Positions 23,395-36,519 are shown, counted from the stretch's first letter. The stretch: 64,000 nt of DNA from Basidiobolus meristosporus CBS 931.73 (GCA_002104905.1 MCFE01000022.1:62001-126000), one strand, 5' to 3'. A program made the numbers and translations. The notes: generated by a model from the letters alone, not told the origin.

Positions 23395-23794
23395 CTTATG
23401 CAGACAGTCAAGCAATTGCTGCAGGTCATCAGGAGGCAAACAGATGAAATCTGACCTTGTTATCAAGTTTGAGATTAAAGTTGAAGGAAATCAAACTATT
23501 TTCTTGGAACAGAAGTCAAACTTAATATACCTATGCAGATAATTGAGATGAGTCTGTCTAAGTATATCACAGACATTCCTGGATGCCTCAAAAAAGAATT
23601 GGAAGCTTGAAGCAACCCCCATAAACAATAACCTGAAATTGAGCAAATCTCAGCCGGTTTTAGGCTAAAACAACTGAAATGTAGTCCAACGGTGTTTCTA
23701 TTAATCAATGATTGATAGCCTGCCATGCTTGATGGTGTCAACTTATCCAGATATTGCAGTTGCAGCTGGAATAGTCTGTTAATTCAAGCAGATT
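23395..23794. other. Unassigned repeat-type DNA
   Basis: About 400 CpG-poor bases with no frame or repeat I can name, between an AGACTTG fragment and a copia RNase H remnant. The last ~100 bases may belong to the copia pol (HPGMSVIY-like text is on the wrong strand, so not counted). Confidence 0.4.
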
Positions 23795-24178
23795 TATGGA
23801 TATAATCAAATTGCAGCAGTTAAGCAAATCTTCAGATATCTGCAAGGTACCATCAATATGGCTCTGGAGTACTCTGGAGCCACTAAACGGCATAAATTTG
23901 GTGGCTATAGTGATCTACATTGGAGTAGAGATCTGTTTGAGAGATACCCTACCACTTGGTATGCGTTTCTTTATGCTGGTGCAGCTATTACTTTGAATTA
24001 CAAGAAACAACCAACTGTGGCTCTATCTACAACTGATGCTAAATATTTGGCTGCTTGCCAAGCAACTAAGGAGGCTATATAGTACAGATATTACTTGCAG
24101 ACTTAGGCTTTAATCAGATGAGCCAACATGTATTTACAAAGATAATCAAAGTGGTATTTCATAAGCTAGGAATCCTAC
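23795..24178 (+). pseudogene. Ty1/copia RNase H fragment (second copia family)
   Basis: Reads AVKQIFRYLQGTINMALEYS, GGYSDLHWSRDL, then KKQPTVALSTTDAKYLAACQ and ATKEAI before a stop, the standard copia RNase H series. The usual D-A-D-W of the active site is SDLHW. The closest expected text differs from the copia-1 RNase H at 62.7-62.97 kb, so this is another family. It is cut off on the right by the gypsy-1a LTR at 24179. Confidence 0.8.
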
Positions 24179-24546
24179 TGTTATGATCTGTTCTTGAATG
24201 TATAAGTTGGATCAGCTTTTAGTCAATTCAATAAGTTGTATGTTTAGCTTATTGATATATCAGTATTATCTATCAAGTAAGTTGCATTAGTCGGCAAATG
24301 AATCAGCAGATCCCCATCAGTTAGAAATAGATATATTAAGTAGGATCTTATTAAGTTATGATGATGCAATCATATGAGTCTTCAGCCGCAGCCTACATTA
24401 GAAAATATGATTAGTCAGCAATTGATATGGCAAAATGTATATAAGGAGCTGCTGGAACCTCAATAAATATCAGTTCAAGTTTTAGTGAATACAATACTAC
24501 CTAAACTCCCTATCCCTCTACAACTCTTATACCAAGATTTGTAACA
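24179..24546 (+). repeat. Gypsy-1a 5' LTR
   Basis: 368 bp, begins TG, ends CA, with a TATATAAGG promoter-like box near 24440. The same box is in the other three LTRs of this family. Confidence 0.85.
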
Positions 24547-24604
24547 TTTGTAGCAGCAATAACCAGAAACATCCCTCCTGAAGAAAGAAAAAGCCTCCCT
24601 CAAG

Positions 24605-27600
24605 ATGTCCAAAAATCAAGAATGGAAGAACGCTATGCAACAAATCCTGGCCCAGCTGCAACAGTTACTCCAGATCCTAAGCCAGCAACAACAATGAATG
24701 ACTACCATGGCCCAAAGCCAGCAAAACCCTGTCAAGAGCAACTTCAGTGTGAAGGTCAACTGGTACCACAGTTGAGTCAATGAAAACCTGTAAATTTGGC
24801 TCTTCCAGATTGAAGAAGCTATCAAGGCCAAAGGAATTGCTCCAGAAAGTAAGTTACATTATGCAGCCTCTTACCCGGCAGATGCAGCTTTACAGTGGTA
24901 CCACAACAAGATCAGGTCAGCCACCATGATGGGATGCTCTACAATCTCTACCTGTGATGAGTTTATGATGGAAATTCAGGATGCCTTTGAGCCCCCATGC
25001 CAACAGACACTACTAAGATGGAAGTTAAAGACACTCAGACAGAAAGGAATGGTTCAAGAATAGATCTATGAGTACAGATGTCTACTTGGGCCAACTGAAA
25101 GAATGGACCCCCTGGATCAAGTTGAATACTTTATTGATGGGTTGAAAGCAAGAACTTGCAAGGAAGTGAAATATCAAAGACCTCAGACTATTGAAGAAGC
25201 CATCAAGATTGCCATTGACTATGACTCAGCTATGTTTGGAGTTGGGAAGCCTACAGTGACTAATCAGAAAGGCTACAATCATTATGAAAGAAGACAGTCA
25301 GAAGCAGTACCAATGGAAATAGATGCTATGCAGAAGAGCCCCACCTCAGATGAATGTAAGAAGAAAGGACTTTGCCAGACTGGATTTTAACTTGGTCAAT
25401 TCCAGTGTGTCTGAAACAAGTGAATTTATTAAGACACAGCTCTGTAGAGCACTAAGAAAAGGCACTCAGATGTTCCTCATGGCAGTATTACAGGAGAATT
25501 CCTCAACTCCAGTACCCCAGAAGGTCCAGACTCCTTTGAAGGAATATTCAGACGTATTTCTAGATGAACTTGTAAGCATACCACCAGTCAGAGATGTGGA
25601 TCATGCCATTGAAACAGGAGATAGCCCTCCAGTGAGTAAGACACCTCACAAAATAAGTCCATTGGAGTTGGAAGAGATGAAGAGACAAATAGATTAGTTA
25701 TTGGAGCAAGGATATATCAGACCCAGCAAGTCACCTTGGGGAGCACCAGTACTTTTTGTGAAGACCAAGGATGGAGCACTTAGGATGTGAATTGACTCCA
25801 GAGCCCTCAACTCAGTTACCGTGAAGAATAAGTACACCATACCTTGGATTGATGAGCTCTTGGACCAACTCAATGGTGCCACTATTTTCAGCAAGATTGA
25901 CCTCATGTTAGGATACAAGCAGATAGGGGTGAAGCCAGAAGACATCCCAGAGACAGCATTCAGGACCAGAAATGAACATTAAAAGTACTTAGCCATGAGT
26001 TTTGGCCTCACCAATGCCCCTGTAACATTCATGACCCTGATGCAGACTGTCTTCCAGGAGTACTTAGATAGGTTTGTGATAATCTGCATAGATGATATAT
26101 TGATATACATCAAGATGGAAAAGGATCACTTGGTGCACATTGAAAAGGTCTTGAAGAAGCTAAGAGAGCACAAGCTTTATGGCAAGCTACCAAAGTGTGA
26201 ATACTTCAAGGAACACGTTGAGTATCTGGGACACATAGTGACTAGCACAGGAGCAACCTTAGACCCTAAGAAGGTTGAAGTTATCAAGAATCTGAGGCAG
26301 CCCCATAGCAAATCAGAGCTCAGATTATTCCTTGGAATGTTTCCTATTATCAGAGATTTGTCAAGTCCTTTGCAAGTATTGCAGCCCCTTTAACTGATAT
26401 CCTCAAGAAAGACAATACCTACAAATGGGACATAGCTGGTGAGACTACCTTCCAGACACTCAAGAATGAACTTGCTAAGCTGCCATGCTTAAGAATACCT
26501 GACTTCAGACAAGAGTTCACTCTGTGCACAGATGTTTCAGATTATGCAATTGGTGGAGTGTTGAGCCAAGAACCCAAGGGAAAGGGCTACCCTGTTGCCT
26601 TTGAGTCCAAGAAACTGAACTCAGCTGAACAGAGCTTTCCAGTTTATGAGAAGGAGATGCTTGCTATAATACATTGTTTGAAGACATGGGGATGCTATAT
26701 TGAAGGAGACATATGCACTGTGAAGACTGACCATGCCTCCCTCAAGTATACATTTACTCGGAAGGTACTCTCTAGAAGAATGACAAGATGGAGTGAATAC
26801 ATTCAGCTATTTGAATTGAAGATTGTCTACTGCCCTGGAAGAAACAACACAGTTGTCAATGCCTTTTTAAGATTAGAACAAGTTGCACAACTCAACTTGG
26901 TGCATGAATCAAATTGGCCTAGCCTATTACCAAAGTACTTGGAGGACCAAGCCATTCCAAATGAGCTGGATGAAGAAATCAAGAAGATAATCCAGGATAA
27001 AGCCAGCAAGTTTGTAGTGCAGGATAAAACACTCACCAAATTGTTGATGGAAGCCCTATTGCCTATTGCCCTTTTGTTGCTTGCCTGGATTTAATTCATA
27101 AGCTACACAATGGATATGGACATCTTGGAATTGAAGGAACTTATAGCCTTGTGAAAGCCAGAGCATGGTAGCCCAGTATGAAACATGACGTTGAGAAGCT
27201 AGTGAAAACATGCCCAAATTGCCAAATCAATCAAGGCCAATCACAGAGAATTGCTGAACTCTTTCCCTTGGAGCCTGTAAGACCATTCAAAAGATGGGGA
27301 ATTGACTTTAATGGAAGACTGCCAACTGCCAGGAAATGCAACTGTTGGATCCTAGTAGCAACTGACCATGCCACTAAATAGCCAGTGGCTAAAGCTGTAC
27401 CTATAGCCAGTGAACAAGAAGTTGCAAGTTTCATATATCATCAAATCCTTATGAAGTTTGGATGTCCTGTAGAGATTTTATTTGATAAAGATGCCAACTT
27501 TGTGGTAAAGACATCGGAAGCTTACCTGGAAATGCAGCAGATCAAACACTTGAAAACCTTGGCATATCACCCCAGAACTAATCAAGTCACTGAACAGTTT

Positions 27601-28178
27601 AATGGATTGTATGAAAAATGCTGACCTAGTATGGAAATGGAGTTGTCAGTGGACTGGATGAGTACATAGACCAAGCACTCTTTGCATGCAGAGTAAGAGT
27701 ACACAACACCACGCAACAATTGCCATTTTACTTAGTGTATGGATGTGACCCAAGGATTCCAGGTAATCTCACACAACCAAAGCTTACAGACACCTTAGAA
27801 GATGAACTCAGTCAGCCAAGTAGACACAAGCAACTAGAACAAAGATGTCATGAGGCACAGACCAAAGTACCTCACAGTGCAGAAAAGATGAAGCAGAGAT
27901 TTGATAAGACTATAGCACCAGAAGCATTGCCAGTTGGGAACTTTGTATTGCTAAGAAACAACACTTGGAAGAAGTTTGAGCCACAATGGAGAGGACCATT
28001 CAAGATCATCAGAGAATGTCCATTTGCAACTTACCAACTAGTGGACAAACAAGGCAATATCCGGGAAGACTTAGTGCATAGGGACAGACTCAAGCTTGCA
28101 AGACTTGCTGATGATACTGAACCATCAAGATATTGGTATCACAAGAAAAGAGATTTGGGAGAACCCTCACAACTTTAG
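24605..28178 (+). pseudogene. Gypsy-1a gag-pol pseudogene
   Basis: Gag starts at MSKNQEW (24605). The capsid part includes PLDQVEYFIDGLKARTCKEV. At about 25375 the CCHC knuckle and the protease are gone, joined directly to the pre-RT linker DFNLVNSS. RT follows with broken frames: the palm reads CIDDILIYIK in place of [10 protein letters not shown], so YxDD survives as CIDD. RNase H (CTDVSDYAIGGVLS) and Ty3-type integrase (CPNCQINQGQ, WGIDFNGRLP) follow, ending EDLVHRDRLKLARLADDTEP. At least five stops or shifts (25381, 25697, 25768, 27618 among them) make it inactive. Confidence 0.88.
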
Positions 28179-28186
28179 TAGGGGAA

Positions 28187-28542
28187 TGTTATCATCTGCT
28201 GCTTGAATGTTTAAGTTAGATCAGTTTTTAGTCAAATCAATTAGTTGTATGTTTTGCCTATCAGTACATCAGTATTGAGAGCATCAACCAGCAAATGAAT
28301 CAGCAGGCCCTTATCAGACAGAAACACATATATTGAGTAGGCACCTTTTGGGTGATGATGATGCAATTAAATGAGTCATCTGCTACAGCCTACATTAGGA
28401 AGTACAATTAGTCAGCAATTGATCTGGCAAAATGTATATAAGGAGCTGCTGGAACCTCAATCAAGATCAGTTCAAGTTTTAGTGAATACAATACTACCTA
28501 AACTCCCTATTCCTCTATAACTTTAAACCAAGACTTGTACCA
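28187..28542 (+). repeat. Gypsy-1a 3' LTR
   Basis: 356 bp, begins TGTTATCATCTGC. About 12 bp shorter than the 5' LTR by small deletions, with visible divergence between the pair, so the insertion is old. Confidence 0.8.
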
Positions 28543-28984
28543 CATCAAGCAACTAATTTTTATTTGCAAAACTCTAACAGGGTATGCTGGATTTCTTGTG
28601 GTCACAAGCCAATTTCTACACCATTCAATACAGAATTCTCACAAGCAAAAGCTAAAATGCACCTATAAGGGGGACCAGAATCCAGCAGGGAAAAGGAATA
28701 TGTTGGACCTGCTCCATTGGATATATTATGATGTTGGGATCATACAATGGGTTGCTCATAATGCCAGCAGCTGGGAGTTATTGACTATCTACATGATCTT
28801 ATGCCAGGATTGTGATGGCATTTTGCTGAATTCACTGCCAAATGAAGTAATAACCTAATGATGCTTTAGCAGCCACTTAATAAGAATTGTACAGCATTCT
28901 GCCAGTCAAAATGCATTCACAAGTATTTGAGCAAGCCTAACCAGCTGATACAAAATCACCCTCTTGGTTGATAAGATGGAAGTT
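28543..28984 (+). pseudogene. Plavaka-like transposase fragment
   Basis: 28543-28700 matches the transposase region at 33140-33300 (ends with the text for LxTGYAGFLVVTSQFLHHSI). The rest to 28984 is degenerate. No open frame. Confidence 0.5.
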
Positions 28985-29412
28985 TTGGGCACACTACCTA
29001 TCAATGAGGATATGATAGTTCACATCCAAACAGCATGAGAGGCAACTCTCAGGGCCTCTCATCAGCTCTAGAGCTCAGAGCTGAAGAGTTAAATTACATA
29101 TACAAAAGGCTCCTGGATAAAGCATTAAGAAATTCAAGCACCAAAAAGAAAGAAGATATTGCATTAATTACAAATAAAAACCAACAAAGGAGGTACACCA
29201 GGCACTTTAACGTCAATGGCAGCCTTTTTTGCTACCACTGCAAAAGAAAAGGACACATATCCAACACGTGCCTCAAGAAGAGATTTTGCTGGCAAAAAAA
29301 AACTAAAATATGGAGGTGCTGCAACAATTGAAGCTAGACTACTCAAATCTGCACTAAATATGCCACAAACAAGAATTCCCAGATATGATTTATTGACTCT
29401 GGAGCATCTCAA
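28985..29412 (+). pseudogene. Copia-1 gag fragment
   Basis: Gag C-terminal part with intact zinc knuckle CYHCKRKGHISNTC at about 29230-29272, preceded by QRRYTRHFNVNGSLF. It parallels the minus-strand gag at 17.2 kb, whose knuckle lost its His. Cut at the right by the Plavaka end CACCCTATAAAAG at 29413. Confidence 0.75.
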
Positions 29413-29552
29413 CACCCTATAAAAGTTCTTCTGACAATTGCATCAATAGGCCATCACAGATTCTAGGTCCTGTAACTAAATGGTATTGATTTAATCAGGA
29501 TACCATGCAAAGACCAGCAAAAAGAAATTGCACCCCCAATATCATAAATAAC

Positions 29553-31484
29553 CTAGACTAGATGTTTCATCACAATAACACACAAATGCCATTTGGCTGG
29601 TTCTCTGCCAGTTATTGCTATTTCTGATCCTGGACAACCCATCACCTCCTGGTTCCCATTGTCCTGATCTTCAGCCAGTACTGCAAGGTCTAACTCCTCA
29701 TTGGCTAGTCTTTGCAATAAATCCTTGCAACATATAAGTGTGTTTTCTTGAGCACTGCTCTTGAAGAAGTGCTGCAACCATATGGTGTACCTATAAGTGT
29801 TCCAAATTCCACTGAAGGCATTGTGATAGTCTTTTGAGCTCTTGACATTGTAGCCTCTAGTGCCAGTGGGATCTATACCCTGTGAACAATGGAGGACATG
29901 GAGGCTGTGTTAGACAAATCACCTTTGTTAGCAAACTCATCTACCTTGCTGGAGTATGGCTTAACTGGCTGCACTTCCAGCTCTTGTAAAAACAGCTGTT
30001 TTCTTGTTGGAAAATCTTTCTGGCTATGATGGTATTCAGTCTGTTCTGGGCCTACACTATAGATTGTCAGGAACAGCAGCTTTTTTCTTATGTTTCCCTG
30101 TCACTTGCTTGGGTAGACTTTTCTCTTAATCACTGCCAGGTCTTTCACTGCTACTTTGTCGGAGTGCTTCCTATGTTGAGCCACATTTTCTCCTTGCTAA
30201 ATATTGAGCTGATTCATCTGCTTTGGCCTGCTTGTCCCTTGCTGGCACTCTGCTAGCCACCGGACGCTTCTTTACTGCTTGTTTCAAGCTCTCAGTGCAT
30301 GCTGTGACAGGCTCCTGAGGTAGCCACTTTCTTTTATCACTACCAAGTCCTTCATTGCTACTTTGACTGTTTTCTTTTTGAAAAGAACTAAGCTTTTTAC
30401 TTGCTAAATATTGTGCTGGTTAATCTGTGTCTGCTTGCTTTTCCCATGTTTCCAGCTACCCTGTGCCTCATTGACACTTGTTTGGAGCTTTCAGCCCTGC
30501 TTGTAATGGGCTTTTCAGGGAGCCACTGGTTTCTGGTTATTGCACCCTTATTCTTCTGCCAATGATAGTTTCTGCTGTTTTTGAGATACTTTCTTAGCAT
30601 ACCAATGCTGGCCCAAAATCCATTTACCCGTTTGAATTCAGAATAATGCTAATGGAGCAAGTCAAGTGCATTCTGCTTGGCCTTGAGTTCCTGACAGTCC
30701 AATGGTATGCCAGCCTTGAGGTGTAGGTGTGCTAGACTTCTAACAGCCACTTGAATACTAGCCCTCTCTTCATCATTGTGCTCAATGGGTCCACACATCT
30801 TCAATGCAGTTTGATTTTTAGGCTTTGGTATAAGCACTGTAACTCCCCCTCTCATGCTGTGATAGTTTTTATGTGGGCTTCATATTTAGGCACTGCTGTT
30901 GTGCCTCAAAGACTGTATTATGTTCCTGTGCTGTTACATTGGGAAATGGCTCAATTCTTGGCTATGATATTGAGCTACTTGAGTTCTTTCTTTGCAGCAA
31001 GGATACTGCTTTCTCTACATGGGATATTGAAAGGCTCTATACCTTTTGTCTGCCCATCTTGTTTCTGGTATATTTCCCTATTTCTCTAATCCATTGCATC
31101 TATCCTATCAGCCACTGCACCTAATTACCTCATTCATGCTTTGGTATGAGCCAGCAACATACTGGCTAATACAGGTGGTAGTGATGTTGTGATGGCTATT
31201 AGCTGGTCTTCAACTAAGGGTACTGCATTTGCTACATTCTCATCTGCCTTAGCAATGTGGTCAGCTTGTGGCTCTGCAGAGAATCCCAATTGCCTACTTA
31301 ATGGCAAGCCTAAGGAGCCCACATTACTCCCTTCAGTAGGCACACTCTCAACATGGGCTCTTTGGCTGTAGCCCTGCTTGTTGCACTGAATGCAGATCAA
31401 GCTGTTGTCCAACCATTCTGCTGCTGCTGTCAGTGGTGGGGTGTGGTTGGGAAACAGACAACTTTGCTTTATTTTTTGCAGCAT
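29553..31484 (-). pseudogene. Plavaka ORF2, copy A (unknown function)
   Basis: Minus strand: MLQKIKQSCLFPNHTPPL start, a region ADENVANAVPLVEDQ, then VLIPKPKNQTALK. In that motif the Gln corresponds to the stop codon found in copy B, proving that ORF2 was once continuous across it. KRVNGFWASIGMLRKYLKNS and the C-terminal LLQRLANEELDLAV follow. Frames are broken near 31130, 30650 and 30400. No catalytic motif recognised. Confidence 0.7.
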
Positions 31485-31706
31485 ATATATGAAAGTGAGT
31501 CAAACCAAAGGGGATATGGTGTTACCTATATGTGTGTATATGGTGCCACAACTGTATTTATAGTGCTCTTAGTGGTGGGTAATCATTGAATCTTACATTT
31601 ATACAGGAGCAATGTCTCAAACACAAGATTGTCTTATATTAGCATGAGTGTTGACAGAAAAGAGATATAATAGCATTATGTTGTTGAGTGTAAAACTGTT
31701 TGCCCC

Positions 31707-33640
31707 ATGGATAAAACTACCTTGATTCAACACTGTGAGTGAAGAGAAAAAAGACCATGTGGCTATTGTAGCAGGCCTCTGAGCCATGAGGCATGCAGAG
31801 AGCATTGGAAGTATTACTGGGATCATGGCCAGTGTTTTGCCACACAAACCATATTTGGCCATTCACTAGTCACCGCAATGCTAGCAATATCTTGTCAGCC
31901 ACTGGATACTGCTATGATTGCATATGGCTGTACTTGTCACCTTGCACAAACTGATTTAGGAGAGTTTGTAACACCTTTAGGCTCTTCCCAGCTATCTGAA
32001 TATGGCATGCAGAGTGATAGCTCTGAAGAAGCTGACTTACTGATGGATTGTGAGCCTATCTTCCCTGACAGCAGCACTTGCATGAGCCCGGCAAAATCCC
32101 ATTATGCAATGAGGCTACATCCATGGAAAAAAATGGCAAGGACACTCTATGAAGTCAAGTAAGCCAGCAAATCCATCTACTGGTGAATGAGGTGATTTTG
32201 TGGCTACAGAAGTGGTGCATTTGGACCAATATTAGTAATGGGGGCTTTGAGGGCATACAATATTTGTTGCCAAAATCATCCTGGGATGCAACTTACCATG
32301 TACATGGTGCAGGTGTAAACTGTCATGTGGCTGGCAACATATGACCCAGGGACTGTCCTGATACCAGCATTTGTTAACAGTTGCATGGCATTCATGTCAA
32401 AAAATGCCACTATTGCAAGGTGTCCAAGTTATCAGGAATCCATTACCATTGAGGAAATATAGTTGACGCTCTAGGTATATTCCAGTAATACCCTGTCTAA
32501 AGAAGCTCAAGCAGTCCAATAAGTATTTTGAAGCTATAAAATGAGCTCCAATTAATATTCATATGCATATGCAACAATACAAGTGCAAGGACTGGATGAA
32601 CTGGATATGTAATCATTCAAGTGGCATTCTAAGGCTATTTCTACCAGGAGTACATTGGAAGCATTGGGGGTCATATGCAGATATTGTAGGAATATTTATC
32701 CAGAAGCAGATCACCAATGCTATCTTGATGCATCTATAGCTTTTGTGTTCAGAGTGTGTGATGGGATTTAAGCTCTTATACTGCAAATATGAAGCTGAGC
32801 ACATAGATCTCTGCCACTACTGAAGACATTTGCTACTAAATGTTGCTTGGTGTGTAGAGAATATTGGACCTTGCTTCACCTTTTGGGAGTTTCCTCTGGA
32901 GTGGATTTGTGGGAGATGGGAAGAAAAGTCAAGTTGTGGGTGCTATCATATCCCAATCTTATCAAGAACATTACCTTGAAGACTGTCATGGATTTGATGA
33001 GTTGGTACATGGAGGACAGCCAGGAAGAGCTGGAAAATACTGAGGACAGAAGTGAACAAGGAGATACCTATACCTATAGCATTAAGAAACTAAGCAGCCC
33101 CAATGCATGGTTAATCAGTCAATTAATGCAAAGTTAGGTTGGGTACAACAAGCAACTAATTTTTTTTAGAGAGCTCTACCAAGGTATGCCAGATTTCTCT
33201 TGGTTGCAAGCCTATCTCTACACTATTCAGTACAGAGTTCACACAAACAAGAGCCAGAACACACCTATAAGGGGACTAGAACTCAGCAAGGAGAAGGAAT
33301 GTATTGGCTAAACACCAAAAAGTACTTTGTGGATATTCAAGAGGTATTCATGACAGAAGTGGTGGCAACAATGCATTTGTTTGCAAGATGTGTATGTTAC
33401 CACCAATAAAAGATATTTGGCAACTTTGCCAGCATCCTGCTAAAAAGCCATAAAGTTGAAGTGATAGAGGTATATCAAATGTGGCAGGTGTGCACATTTG
33501 TAGAGGTTGGTAACCAGGAGGCCATAGTTTTTTTTGATTTAAACTATATGTGGAATACCCAAGGTAGTAATGGGTAAGCAAATAAAGAGGGGTGATTCTA
33601 AGTGGAACATATGAATTGTGCAAGGAGGTAGAATAAGGAA
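31707..33640 (+). pseudogene. Plavaka-like transposase, copy A
   Basis: Starts MDKTTLIQHCE then a TGA, where copy B reads through. Next is the Cys/His cluster CGYCSRPLSHEACREHW, and HLAQTDLGEFVTPLGSSQ. Later blocks: YWTLLHLLGVSSGVDLWEMG, PYPN-like SYPNLIKNITLKTVMDL, and the end KKYFVDIQEVFMTEVVATMH...NQEAIVFF. Compared with copy B it lacks the central DDE-bearing part (nothing here matches ALDEFSLNKYS), so it is deleted as well as frame-broken. Confidence 0.72.
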
Positions 33641-34079
33641 ATACCATTTGGTGAATTGGTATGGTAGCATTATACAGAACTAGCTGTAGGCCACCATACA
33701 GCCATGATAATACCATTGAAGGCTTACATAGAGGCTGTCAAAACACTGTTGGGTTCTTAGCCACATAAGGCAATTGGATGTACTGGCTGGTTAGATCCAA
33801 TAAATAGTTGTTAGGTACATTAAGACTGCAATAATGCCATGCTACCCTTAGCAAAGCACTGTACAAACACTGTTATATTTTATCAACTGTATTTGACTAA
33901 AAAATTAGCAAAACACCATGGTGATCCTCTCACAAGATTGTGTAAATGGTCATTAATTCAAAGCTGCTGGTATTTTAGTGGTCTCCTGACAGGATTTTGA
34001 CAGCTGATCTGGATTGGATATACCTGCAGGACCAAATTACTTTTCATAGGGAGCACTATACACACCAAAAAGGACTTTT

Positions 34080-34568
34080 TAACCTATTTCAAGAAAATCC
34101 ATTCAACAAGGATTTTGTGGGTGACAATAGAGCACTTGATGCAGTAGGAGTAGGCATTATCTAAGTAAGCCTTAGAAGAGGTGAAGGAAGCCATGCACCT
34201 ACTTTAAAAGAAATACTCTGTGTACAAGATATAGCCAAGAACCTACTGTCTGTAAGCAAGGCAACTGATGAAGGTCTCATTTTCAGCTGTGACAATTCTA
34301 GATGCAGGATTACTGATAAAAGTGGTGTCCAGATTTCTTTTAGTATCACAGATCAGAATCTATACCAGTTACTGAAATGAAGAATCACCAATGCTTTGGA
34401 ACTCAATATTTGGACACATCAATTTTGATTATTTGCACAAAATGATCAGAGATCAGCAAATTTCAGGAGTAAAACTGATCCCCCAGCTAATTGTGCAGCC
34501 TGCATATATGGAAAGCAAGTCACAGAAGCATTGAAGAGCTCTGGGTTAATGAAAACTAAGAAAAATTA
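34080..34568 (+). pseudogene. Copia-1 protease/pre-integrase fragment
   Basis: Frame pieces: DIAKNLLSVSKATDEGL, CRITDKSGVQ, then FGHINFDYLHKMIRDQ and CIYGKQ. Homologous to 16.7-17.1 kb (minus) and 59.6-60.1 kb (plus). It ends at the CACCATGAAAAATTACTG Plavaka-type terminus at 34569. Confidence 0.7.
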
Positions 34569-36075
34569 CACCATGAAAAATTACTGTGATGATCCTGTCA
34601 TAAGGCTGTCACAAACTTAAAGTCCTATGACTATGAGGTACTGATCTTGTCAAGACACTGTGCAGAGACTTTTGAAAAATAATTGCACTCCAGATTTCTC
34701 AAAAAGCTTAGTCAAAATTTTTCATCACAACAATATATTGGTGGCTTTTGATAGGTTCCCTGCCAATTTGCTCACTTTATCATCTCAGACACTCAACCAC
34801 CTCCTACATTTGTGTACATTGATAGGCTATTGCCTCTTACTCACACTCCTTACTTCCTGACTCAACCATTTCTCTTACTTTTGTGTGTACAACTTACTTT
34901 ATTGCTGTTGAAACTTCAGTTGTACTTCAATTTTCAAATGTATTGACCTATACAAGTCCCCATACCCCACACTAACATTAAGCCCAACCCACACTTGGCA
35001 AGTAACTCCATTAAAATCCACCACTCAATAAAAACTTCTGCTATAACCCTCTGTTTCCATGATTCCTGCAAGAACCCAACAGCTTTATGCCACTGTTCAT
35101 TTACTGGTTCCCACATGTCCTGGTCTTCAGCTGGCACCGCAAGGTCTAGCACCTCATTTGCCAGTCTTTGCAATATATGCTTGCAATCTATAAGTGTATC
35201 TTCTTAAGCACTGCTCTTGAAGAAGTGCTGCAACCTCTTGGTGTGCCTATAAATATTCCAAAATTCCACCAAAGGCATTATGATAGTTTTTCAAGTTCTT
35301 GATGTTGTAACCTGGTTTGTGAGTGGGATCTCCACTCTGTCATCAATAGAGGATGTAGAGGCTGTGGTAAACAAATTGCCTTTCTCTGCAAACTCATCTA
35401 CCTTGCTGGAGTGCTGCTCTACTGCCTAAGCTTCCAACTCTTGTAAAAACAGCTGTACTCTTGTTGGTAAATATTTTTGGCTATGATGAGATTCAGTCTG
35501 CTCCAGGCTTACAGCATTGATTGATAAGTATGGTAAATTTTTCTCTATGCTTCCCTGACTTAGGCTTGGGTAGACATTTTTCCCTTTATCACTGCCAGGT
35601 CTTTAACTGCTACTTTGTCTGAGTGCCTCTTGTAATGAACTACACTTTCTCCTAGATAAATTCTGCTCTGACACATCTGTTGTGGCCTGCTTGTCTCTTG
35701 CTGGCACTCTCCTGGAAACTTGACATTTCTTTATCACTTGTTCTAGACTCTCAGCAGTAGTTGTGACAGGCTCCTGAGAATGCCACTGGTTTTATCACTG
35801 CCAGGTCCTTCACTTCTACTTTGACTGAATATTTCTTGAGTGGTACCAAGCTTTTCCTTAACAAATGTTATGCTGATGCATCTGTATCTGCCTGCTTGTC
35901 CCTTATTGGCACTTTTCTAGCTACCTTACATCTCTTTGACTTTTGTTTGAAGCTTTCAGCACTGCTTATAATGGGCTTTTGAGGTAAGAAGATGAGGAGC
36001 CAGACAATATACACCCCATCATTTGGAGCTGCCCATTTGGTATACAGGTCTAGGCAGCCATAGTTCAAACAAAAT
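34569..36075 (-). mobile_element. Plavaka-like derivative E (ORF2 part only)
   Basis: Begins CACCATGAAAAATTACTGTG, the ORF2-side end. It contains the 3' half of ORF2 on the minus strand (AVPAEDQDMWEPVNEQWHKA near 35110; KAESFKQ-type repeats near 35950). No transposase sequence. Truncated on the right at about 36075. Confidence 0.68.
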
Positions 36076-36109
36076 ATAAGACAGTTAAACAGAAGATTAG
36101 ACTATTACT

Positions 36110-36519
36110 CACATATTTGACTGATGGATCTTGACCAGCTGATTACATCACATCACCCAAAGAAACACCAGAAGATGTACAACTTACATCTGCAAGACTT
36201 AAGCAACTTGTCATTGGTGATGGAAACCTAACACCAGAGGAGATTTTATTTTTTGAAGAAACCTTGAAAAGTCATGATAAGGCTTGCTCAAATAATGACA
36301 AGGAGATGGGGCTCTTAAAGACATTGGCTGAAAAACCTATCAAGATTCATACAGTGCCACACACACCCTGGTCCTTCAAACATTACCCACTACCCAGAGG
36401 ACTCTAAGCTGATGTGCATGATTGACTTTAGAAACTGATTGATGCTGGGATCATACAGCCTTGCCATAGACCTTATGCCAATATGCTATGAAAAATAATT
36501 TGGTCCCGCTGTGGTGGTT
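36110..36519 (+). pseudogene. Gypsy-2 protease/RT N-terminal fragment
   Basis: Reads RLKQLVIGDGNLTPEEILFF, NDKEMGLLKTLAEKPIKIHT, then YPLPRGL stop and LIDAGIIQPCHRPYAN, the standard entry to a Ty3/gypsy RT. It is the part missing from the pol at 49.15-52.25 kb, which begins later, so the two are complementary pieces of one family. Confidence 0.72.

Larger units (their letters stand above)
24179..28542 (+). mobile_element. Gypsy-1a, Ty3/gypsy retrotransposon (4.36 kb, defective)
   Basis: LTRs at 24179-24546 (368 bp, TGTTATGATCTG...GTAACA) and 28187-28542 (356 bp). A primer-binding-like TTTGTAGCAGC follows the 5' LTR and a purine tract AGTAGGGGAA precedes the 3' LTR. Flanks CCTAC and CATCA do not match, so no target duplication is preserved. 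Same family as the minus-strand copy at 37216-42863. Confidence 0.9.
29413..34029. mobile_element. Plavaka-like two-gene transposon, copy A (4.6 kb)
   Basis: Left end CACCCTATAAAAG (ORF2 side), right end the reverse of a CAGGTATATCCAATCCAGA end (transposase side). Two divergent genes lie either side of a roughly 220-bp spacer at 31485-31706: ORF2 leftwards, transposase rightwards. Opposite orientation to copy B at 43230-49158. Both genes are broken. Ends beginning CAC fit the CACTA/Plavaka group; exact borders are inferred by comparing copies. Confidence 0.75.

Noticed and set aside
30026-30256. Possible membrane protein (hydrophobic plus frame)
   Set aside because: It is the antisense of Plavaka ORF2; hydrophobicity comes from complementing Lys/Gln codons.
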